From assembly GCF_029537395.1 (NCBI RefSeq), contig NZ_CP120677.1, forward strand, positions 1,488,001 to 1,552,000: a stretch of DNA of 64,000 nt, read 5' to 3'. The position numbers and the translations under genes were made by a program. Position 1 is the first letter of the stretch. Each line of letters opens with the position of its first letter. Below the pieces are notes generated by a model. The model made no database searches and was not told the DNA's origin. It was given only the letters and a program-made list of their open reading frames with translations. Below, one piece after another: positions 58,477 to 64,000 of the stretch. Source of the stretch: Tissierella sp. Yu-01. Lineage in GTDB: Bacteria > Bacillota > Clostridia > Tissierellales > Tissierellaceae.

Positions 58477-59085
58477 TTAATTCCTAGGAATTAATTGTAT
58501 CAATTGATATTCTCCATAATTATTAAGGACTATCTTTACCAACCCTATATTTTCAGCATAGTATTCTTTTACTGTAAAATCATCATTTTTATATCTTACT
58601 ACAACGGTTTCAAAAGTACCTGTTGGTGTTTCAACCATTGCATTTGTCTTAATTATCTCAAAGTATCCACCAATGTTGTCATACCACTTTGTTCCAACCT
58701 CTATAGGAACTTTTAAAATAAAATCATCTCTATTAGGAATTACTCCCTGTATGTAATTATCCTTAAATTCATCCTTCGCAACCTCTTCAGTATAAATTAA
58801 TTTGATATAATCCTCAGTAATATCATATACCATAACTACTCTAGTTAATAGATCAACCTGTTTTATTTGAACCTTGCCCTCTTCAATTCTATCTACAATA
58901 TGGGTAAATCCTTCATCCTGTAAATTACTTTTAAATATCTTTGTCATCTCCGTAGTGGGATAATATCTTAAAACCTTATTATCAATTTTACTCACGTTAA
59001 TAGTCTTTTTAGAGGTAATTGTAATTGATATCAGTATAATTAAAAAACCTATAGCCAATATCCTTGCATTAAGACTCCTTTTCAT
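58477..59085 (-). CDS. Exported protein of unknown function
   Basis: 202 aa with an N-terminal hydrophobic segment (about residues 9-26) after KRSLNAR, so anchored or secreted without a lipobox. The soluble part repeats the pattern of IPVEVGTKWYD, VETPTGTFETVVVRYKND, TVKEYYAENIGLVKIVLN, which resembles beta-rich secreted domains in sporulation-era firmicutes proteins. I cannot assign a function. Between the metallopeptidase and the GxDGP microprotein; separated from the latter by a terminator. Confidence 0.75.
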   Translation of the reverse strand: MKRSLNARILAIGFLIILISITITSKKTINVSKIDNKVLRYYPTTEMTKIFKSNLQDEGFTHIVDRIEEGKVQIKQVDLLTRVVMVYDITEDYIKLIYTEEVAKDEFKDNYIQGVIPNRDDFILKVPIEVGTKWYDNIGGYFEIIKTNAMVETPTGTFETVVVRYKNDDFTVKEYYAENIGLVKIVLNNYGEYQLIQLIPRN

Positions 59086-59176
59086 TTATCATACACTCCT
59101 TTTAATTGTCATTATTTAACCTCATTATAAGTGTAGTAAAGATTGTACGATATTATGATAGTTTGTCTGTTTTTTG

Positions 59177-59209
59177 AAAAAAAAGGTGTAATGAATATCT
59201 CATTACACC
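59177..59209 (-). terminator. Rho-independent terminator after the microprotein gene
   Basis: Perfect 10-bp stem GGTGTAATGA/TCATTACACC with a 5-nt loop and eight T on the minus strand. It closes the sirtuin/phosphatase/lepB side from the 59085 gene. Confidence 0.92.
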
Positions 59210-59214
59210 AAAAT

Positions 59215-59379
59215 TTATTTTTCACTTGTCTTAAAAAAGTCTTTCAAAAAGCCTAATCCAAATCCCGGTTTTGGTTTGTCCTTCTCTTTTTCTGCTAAGA
59301 TAATAGTTATTGGTCCATCCACACTCCCTATAACACCGATAGATGATGTAGTGCTTTTATACTTTTTCTTTTTTAACAT
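59215..59379 (-). CDS. 54-aa GxDGP-motif microprotein
   Basis: Read directly from the minus strand after lepB (17 nt gap, SD AAGGAGAGAG). Begins MLKKKKYKSTTSSIGVIGSVDGPITIILAEK and ends with a basic/phenylalanine-rich tail (FGLGFLKDFFK). SxGVIGSxDGPxxI resembles the SIGIIGGADGP motif of Na+-translocating decarboxylase beta subunits, but there are no transmembrane segments. Similar short proteins occur in Clostridia and are mis-annotated as that subunit. Function unknown. Confidence 0.8.
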   Translation of the reverse strand: MLKKKKYKSTTSSIGVIGSVDGPITIILAEKEKDKPKPGFGLGFLKDFFKTSEK

Positions 59380-59396
59380 TTAAATCTCTCTCCTTC

Positions 59397-60029
59397 TTAG
59401 TCGACTGCCCCAATTCTGCCAAATGGAAAAACTCTATAAATAGCTTTACCCTTTATCTGTTCTATATCTATAAATCCAAGATGCCTACTATCTAAACTAT
59501 TCTCTCTATTATCTCCTAAAACAAAGACCTTCCCTGTTGGTACTTCTATAGGATATTCAAATTTAGTATCAGGCTCCGTTAAGCTAGAGACATAATTCTC
59601 CTCTTGCTGCTTACCGTTTATTAGTATATACCCATTTTCGATATCAATTATATCACCTTCAATACCAATAACTCTTTTTATTAGATTATTTTTTTCAATT
59701 TCACCAGTAAAACGATATTTAATATTTGCAATAATATCCTTTCCTTCATTGAACATATTTATAATTAGACCTTTTTCATCATTTACCTTATTTAAAATTA
59801 TGATATCACCTCTTAAAGGTTCACCAATAAGATATACAAATTTATTTATAATAACTCTATCATTTTCCTTAAATGTTGGTTCCATAGACTGTTCTTTTAT
59901 CTGAGTAATAGATATAATATTTGATACTATAAATAAAGATACTACAATTGCAATTACTAAAGTAAATGACCATTCCAAAAAAGTCTTAATAAAGCTTTTT
60001 TTGGGTTTGTAATTAAAATTATAATTCAT
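59397..60029 (-). CDS. lepB: Signal peptidase I
   Basis: Membrane serine protease removing signal peptides, 210 aa. N-terminal transmembrane helix (about 18-42), catalytic Ser in QSMEPTF, catalytic Lys in KRVIGIEGD, and GDNRENSLDSRHLGFI. Single-helix Gram-positive type. Likely cotranscribed with the following 54-aa gene. Confidence 0.96.
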   Translation of the reverse strand: MNYNFNYKPKKSFIKTFLEWSFTLVIAIVVSLFIVSNIISITQIKEQSMEPTFKENDRVIINKFVYLIGEPLRGDIIILNKVNDEKGLIINMFNEGKDIIANIKYRFTGEIEKNNLIKRVIGIEGDIIDIENGYILINGKQQEENYVSSLTEPDTKFEYPIEVPTGKVFVLGDNRENSLDSRHLGFIDIEQIKGKAIYRVFPFGRIGAVD

Positions 60030-60061
60030 ATTACACTCCTTTTCCTAAGAATTTTATTAAA

Positions 60062-60691
60062 TTATTTTGATACATAAGGGTTATTTTTGATAAAGAATCT
60101 AAGTAAATAGTCCTTACCCATCTCAGCATAATCAATATTTATTCGTTTGCTTCTAGCTATCTGCTCAGTAGTAAGTATTGGTGAATCCTCAATCCATATT
60201 CTTTCATCACTCACCAAATCTGCACCATAGAATTCCTTTTTCGATATGTTCATTGCCATAACAAGCTTTGCTGGCCCATTAGTCATATTTATAATCTCTT
60301 TATTTTTATGATTCACAAATTCTCTTTTATATCTGTTTTTATACATAATTTCAATACCTTCAACTGGTTCCAATGCTCTTACGAGAACCGCACCGTGGAC
60401 ACCTTTCTTTTCTGTAACTACATTAAAGAGTTGATACATGCCATAGATATTATATATATAGATATGACCTCCTGATTCATCTATTATTCTTGTCCTATCA
60501 GTTAAGCCTTTATTGAAGTGAGCTCCTTGATCCTTTGCATTTATATAGGCCTCTGTTTCAACTATCCTGCCTTTATATAAGTTATCTCCTTGCTTACATA
60601 CAAGAATCTTTCCCAGTAGGTCCCTAGCAACCAATATAGTATTTCTTTCATAAAATTCTCTATTTAGACGCAATTTTTTATCCCCTGTCAT
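60062..60691 (-). CDS. 3-methyladenine DNA glycosylase (AAG type)
   Basis: Base-excision repair enzyme removing alkylated purines, 209 aa. LARDLLGKILV region, KGRIVETEAYI with the catalytic Glu, GTPA-type GGHIYIYNIYGMYQLFNVV and LVRALEPVEG fit the Mpg/AAG family. Starts at 60691 in an ATGA overlap with the phosphatase gene, indicating translational coupling. Confidence 0.93.
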   Translation of the reverse strand: MTGDKKLRLNREFYERNTILVARDLLGKILVCKQGDNLYKGRIVETEAYINAKDQGAHFNKGLTDRTRIIDESGGHIYIYNIYGMYQLFNVVTEKKGVHGAVLVRALEPVEGIEIMYKNRYKREFVNHKNKEIINMTNGPAKLVMAMNISKKEFYGADLVSDERIWIEDSPILTTEQIARSKRINIDYAEMGKDYLLRFFIKNNPYVSK

Positions 60692-61317
60692 ATAGTAATT
60701 TCATCATAAAATTCAAATTCAATATGAGATGTATCATCTTCCATTATGAATTTCATCTTATCCTCATTAATTTCTACAACATTTAGTGAAGTTCCCGTAT
60801 AAACTGGAAGTTTTGAAAATTCATCTAAGGTCAAATTCTTAATTATTTTTATAAGTGCTTTAATCGTAACTCCATGAGAAACAACTAGAATATTCTCAGC
60901 ATCTATTGTTTTTATTTCTTCAAAAAAGTCATTTACTCTCTTAAACAAATCCTCATATGATTCCCCACCTATAGGAATATAATCTATTGGATTATTTCTA
61001 TAAGTATAGTATTCCTTCGGATATTCTTTCTCAATTATGCTTAATTCCATACTTTCCCATACTCCAAAGCCTAACTCCTTTAATCCATCATGAGTAACTA
61101 TAGGTGTTTTTTTATTACCTCTTATCAGTTTTGCTGTCTCCAATGCTCTATTTTGCGGACTTGTATATATTATATCAAAATCAATACTATCAAGTCTTTC
61201 CCCGAGCTTAATTGCCCTATCAATACCCTCTTTTGTAAGATCAGAATCCTGCCACCCCTGAAGTCTTCTTTGTAAATTCCACTCTGTTGTACCATGTCTT
61301 GTTATATATACTTTCAT
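60688..61317 (-). CDS. Histidine phosphatase family protein (GpmB/CobC-like)
   Basis: 209 aa phosphoglycerate-mutase-like fold. Catalytic ITRHGTTEWN at the N-terminus, ELGFGVWE, and the second histidine in VVSHGVTIKAL. No cobalamin genes are near, so a general phosphatase is as likely as CobC. Overlaps the glycosylase gene by 4 nt. Confidence 0.9.
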   Translation of the reverse strand: MKVYITRHGTTEWNLQRRLQGWQDSDLTKEGIDRAIKLGERLDSIDFDIIYTSPQNRALETAKLIRGNKKTPIVTHDGLKELGFGVWESMELSIIEKEYPKEYYTYRNNPIDYIPIGGESYEDLFKRVNDFFEEIKTIDAENILVVSHGVTIKALIKIIKNLTLDEFSKLPVYTGTSLNVVEINEDKMKFIMEDDTSHIEFEFYDEITI

Positions 61318-61328
61318 ATTAATTACCT

Positions 61329-62501
61329 CTATTCTTCGTATAATTTTCTTCCAAACTCTCTTTCTATATATAAGTCCTTAAGATTCCAAAATTCTTTAAA
61401 TTCCTTATATGTTCTTATTGCTTTATCCTTATCTACATTATCTGATTTTAATGCCCTAATCAATATATTTTTAGGTGTATGTTCCATATCTATAAATTCA
61501 AGTAATTGTACATTATATCCCATAATCTCTAGAAAATTTGCCCTTAAGCTATCAGTAACTAATGAACTTAGCTTTTCCTTAATTATCCCATGCTGTAGCA
61601 TAGGTTCAAGCATTCGATTATCTATTTTATCATAAAATTCATGTTGACAACATGGCACTGATAATATAGCCTGTGCATTCCAGTTTACAGCCTTTATTAA
61701 TGCCGCGTCTGTAGCATTGTCACATGCATGAAGTGTTACCACCATATCTACACTATCAAGCCCATCATAATCCTTAATGTCTCCGTGAATAAAACGTAGG
61801 TTATTATATCCTAAGTCTTCAGCTACCTCATTACATAAATTTATTACATCCATTTTCAAATCAAGACCTATTATGTTTACATCTAGTTCTAAAATATTAA
61901 CTAAATAATAATATAACGCAAAGGTTAAATAGCTTTTCCCACAACCAAAATCTAAAATATTTATCATCTTACTTTCCTTATTAAGCTTTGGAATAACATC
62001 TGCCACCATCTCTAGGAATCTGTTTATCTGCTTAAACTTATCATACCTTTTAGAGACCACTTTGCCATTTTCATTCATAACTCCAAGTCTCATAAGAAAG
62101 TCTACTTTTGTGCCATCTTCCAATATATAATTCTTGGTTCTATTATGAGATAATTCAATCTGACTTTTAGTAGGTTTCTTCTTAAGAATTTTTGCTTTGC
62201 CTTTTTTACTAATTAGGATTTGAAAATCCGCATCACTTGTAAATAACATACCCTGTTTGAATTTTTCGTCTAATAAACCATTTATCTCACTTAATGCTTC
62301 ATATAAATTTAAATTTTTATGTAGTACCTTATTTGTATAATAATAGAAAAATTGATATTTCAACTGATTTTTTATTAAAACAGGTTTAATATCAACTTTA
62401 GTAAAGCTAGCTTCATTTTTATTTTTTAAGTTGCTAAGTACTACTAAAATCAATTTTTGTTTATTAAATACTTCTTGTAGCAGCTTTTCTATATCATTCA
62501 T
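61329..62501 (-). CDS. SAM-dependent methyltransferase, METTL25-like
   Basis: 390 aa. An N-terminal substrate-like domain (about 1-170) precedes a Rossmann fold with LDFGCGKSYLTFALY, VNIIGLDLKMDV and VVTLHACDNATDAALIKA. The SVPCCQHE motif resembles the PCC(Y/Q)H loop of METTL25/RRNAD1-type enzymes. The ATG at 62501 has AAAGGAG upstream; the longer frame to 62549 covers the promoter. Substrate unknown, RNA possible. Confidence 0.82.
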   Translation of the reverse strand: MNDIEKLLQEVFNKQKLILVVLSNLKNKNEASFTKVDIKPVLIKNQLKYQFFYYYTNKVLHKNLNLYEALSEINGLLDEKFKQGMLFTSDADFQILISKKGKAKILKKKPTKSQIELSHNRTKNYILEDGTKVDFLMRLGVMNENGKVVSKRYDKFKQINRFLEMVADVIPKLNKESKMINILDFGCGKSYLTFALYYYLVNILELDVNIIGLDLKMDVINLCNEVAEDLGYNNLRFIHGDIKDYDGLDSVDMVVTLHACDNATDAALIKAVNWNAQAILSVPCCQHEFYDKIDNRMLEPMLQHGIIKEKLSSLVTDSLRANFLEIMGYNVQLLEFIDMEHTPKNILIRALKSDNVDKDKAIRTYKEFKEFWNLKDLYIEREFGRKLYEE

Positions 62502-62547
62502 AAATATACTCCTTTTAAATAATAAGCCTTGAAGACATCTTCTTCTC

Positions 62548-62577
62548 ATTATATCACAAAGTAATTTTTCTAGTAAA
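62548..62577 (-). promoter_or_regulatory. Candidate promoter of the methyltransferase operon
   Basis: TTTACT (62577-62572), 18-nt spacer, TATAAT (62553-62548). Downstream genes to lepB and the microprotein could share this transcript. Confidence 0.6.
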
Positions 62578-62586
62578 ATTTCATTT

Positions 62587-62615
62587 AAAAACCCAAGAAA
62601 ACTATCCCTTGGGTT
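62587..62615 (-). terminator. Rho-independent terminator after the sirtuin gene
   Basis: Minus-strand AACCCAAG/CTTGGGTT with a 10-nt loop and TTTAAAT. Its 5' arm includes the sirtuin stop codon at 62614. Confidence 0.8.
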
Positions 62616-63333
62616 AAATTATATCACCTAAAATTTTTCCTATACTATCATTAAAAGTTAATAATGCTTTTGAATCATATTGAGTTTCTGATTTGTTAAT
62701 TAGTATAAGCTTCTTCCCCCTATAATATCTTATTAAGCTGGCTGCGGGATAAACTACTAAAGAAGTACCACCAATAATGAGAACATCTGCTAGTTCAATA
62801 TACCTTAGTGATTCCTCTATAACATTGGAATCCAAGCCTTCTTCATATAAAACTACATCAGGCTTTACAATTCCGCCACAATCACACTTTGGAATGCCAT
62901 CACTATTTAGAACGTAGTCCAAATCATAATAAGTTTTGCATTCCTCACAATAATTCCTATGAATAGAACCATGTAGTTCTAACACATTTCGTGATCCAGC
63001 TATCTGATGTAACCCATCGATATTTTGTGTAATTACTGCTTTTAGTTTACCCTTTTTCTCAAGTTCAGCTAATACCTTATGAGCATTATTTGGCAAGGCA
63101 TCCTTATATATCATTTTATTTTTATAAAAATTAAAAAATTCATCTGTGTGAGTTTTGTAAAAAGTATGACTTAACATATATTCTGGTGAATATTCTGAGT
63201 TGTTTTCAGATGAATATAGACCAGCTGCTGATCTAAAGTCAGGAATACCACTTTCTGTAGATACACCGGCACCTCCGAAGAATACAATGTTCGTACTCTT
63301 ATCTATTATTTCCTTTAGTTTCTCTATAGACAT
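62614..63333 (-). CDS. cobB: NAD-dependent protein deacylase (sirtuin)
   Basis: Removes acyl groups from lysines using NAD, 239 aa. GGAGVSTESGIPDFRS is the NAD loop; TQNIDGLHQIAGS and LHGS carry the catalytic His. A zinc site has CEEC and CDCGG, and KPDVVLYEE follows. Located upstream of the methyltransferase unit and divergent from sfsA. Confidence 0.95.
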   Translation of the reverse strand: MSIEKLKEIIDKSTNIVFFGGAGVSTESGIPDFRSAAGLYSSENNSEYSPEYMLSHTFYKTHTDEFFNFYKNKMIYKDALPNNAHKVLAELEKKGKLKAVITQNIDGLHQIAGSRNVLELHGSIHRNYCEECKTYYDLDYVLNSDGIPKCDCGGIVKPDVVLYEEGLDSNVIEESLRYIELADVLIIGGTSLVVYPAASLIRYYRGKKLILINKSETQYDSKALLTFNDSIGKILGDII

Positions 63334-63506
63334 TATATCACTCCTTTTATTGTCCCATAAGAAAACTCATATTTATACAACATCTAATATACCATACTTC
63401 TCTTATTATATAACTAATTCCTTCTCTTTTAATGATTAAATAATTTTAAAATAAATTTTATATATGATAGAATATAGGATAGTTACTAATTAAAAAAGGA
63501 GTTAAT

Positions 63507-64000
63507 ATGATTTATAACAAAATTACTGAGGCCATATTCTTAAAAAGACCAAATCGTTTTATAGCTAATGTCCTTATAGATGGAAAGGAAGAGACTGTCC
63601 ATGTTAAAAATACTGGACGATGTAGAGAATTACTAATTCCAGGTGCTAAGGTAATTCTAGAAGATTGTTCAGGTAATCCAAATAGAAAAACTAAGTACTC
63701 TTTAATCTCTGTCTACAAAGGAAATATGCTAGTTAATATGGATTCACAAGTGCCTAATGCAGTAGTATTTGATGCACTCAAAAATAATCAAGTACATGGA
63801 TTTAAAAATCTAACTTATTTAAAAAGAGAAGTTAAATATGGTAATTCCAGATTTGATATTTATTTTGAAAATGAAGATAAAAAGGGCTTTATAGAAGTAA
63901 AAGGAGTAACCCTAGAGGATGATGGAATTGCAAAATTTCCCGATGCACCTACAGATAGGGGCGCAAAACACGTTCTAGAAATGATAGATGCCGTAAAAAC
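63507..64000 (+). CDS. sfsA: Sugar fermentation stimulation protein homologue SfsA, 3' end outside the window
   Basis: First about 165 residues of a roughly 230-aa protein. RPNRFIANVLIDG and HVKNTGRCRELLIPGAKVIL form the OB-like N-terminus. SRFDIYFE and GFIEVKGVTLEDDGIAKFPDAPTDRGAKHV carry the nuclease-like core with conserved Asp/Glu/Lys. SfsA fold relates to PD-(D/E)XK nucleases; the biological role is poorly known. SD AAAAAAGGAG. Candidate promoter TTTAAA-17-TAGAAT lies near 63441-63470. Confidence 0.9.
   Translation, partial: MIYNKITEAIFLKRPNRFIANVLIDGKEETVHVKNTGRCRELLIPGAKVILEDCSGNPNRKTKYSLISVYKGNMLVNMDSQVPNAVVFDALKNNQVHGFKNLTYLKREVKYGNSRFDIYFENEDKKGFIEVKGVTLEDDGIAKFPDAPTDRGAKHVLEMIDAVK

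Overview
The window is a low-GC Firmicutes chromosome segment. Gene order matches the ctsR-to-rplQ block of Bacillus and Clostridia. A Clostridia- or Tissierellia-like anaerobe fits best: CarD sits beside the PIN/TRAM gene, ThyX is the thymidylate synthase, a sporulation-type SigH is present, and S4, S14, L33 and L36 are zinc-binding versions. No species can be named from the sequence alone. Nearly every gene is on the minus strand, so transcription runs from high to low coordinates. Only a MazG-like gene (46823), a GIY-YIG gene (56759) and sfsA (63507, cut by the edge) are on the plus strand.

Layout from right to left, in transcription order. 63.3-56.8 kb is housekeeping: sirtuin, methyltransferase, histidine phosphatase, 3-methyladenine glycosylase, signal peptidase I, a 54-aa GxDGP-motif microprotein, a secreted unknown, a metallopeptidase and a UvrC-like GIY-YIG protein. 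56.4-53.4 kb holds an EF-G paralogue and a transglutaminase-like exported protein behind a clear c-di-GMP-I riboswitch. 53.3-47.4 kb is the stress operon ctsR-mcsA-mcsB-clpC-radA with a CtsR operator. 46.6-35.4 kb carries carD, PIN/TRAM, ispD-ispF, proS behind a T-box, gltX, cysS, mrnC, thyX, rlmB and yacP, followed by sigH. 34.7-17.2 kb carries tRNA-Thr-tuf2, rpmG-secE-nusG-rplK-rplA, an L10-leader-controlled rplJ-rplL, rpoB-rpoC, the L7Ae-like protein, rpsL-rpsG-fusA-tuf1. 16.7-2.0 kb is the S10-spc-alpha supercluster from rpsJ to rplQ, including secY, adk, a KOW protein, infA and rpoA. The left edge has the ECF transporter ATPases ecfA1 and ecfA2 (ecfA2 cut).

Novelty lies between the genes. 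A palindromic repeat family, full length about 118 bp, starts GCAGTYTC and ends TTAGGTCATAA. It recurs at five loci. In four of them its TTAGGTCATAA end directly abuts the U-tract of an intrinsic terminator. At two of those, the L10 attenuator and the proS T-box, the element separates the regulatory terminator from the gene it controls. The two tuf genes encode identical proteins, are homogenised at DNA level, and are both followed by the same repeat module in opposite orientation. A second repeat family, a higher-GC repeat, and structured leaders before rpsJ, cysS and rpmG are also present. The genes map and disA, usual neighbours in this synteny block, are missing from it.
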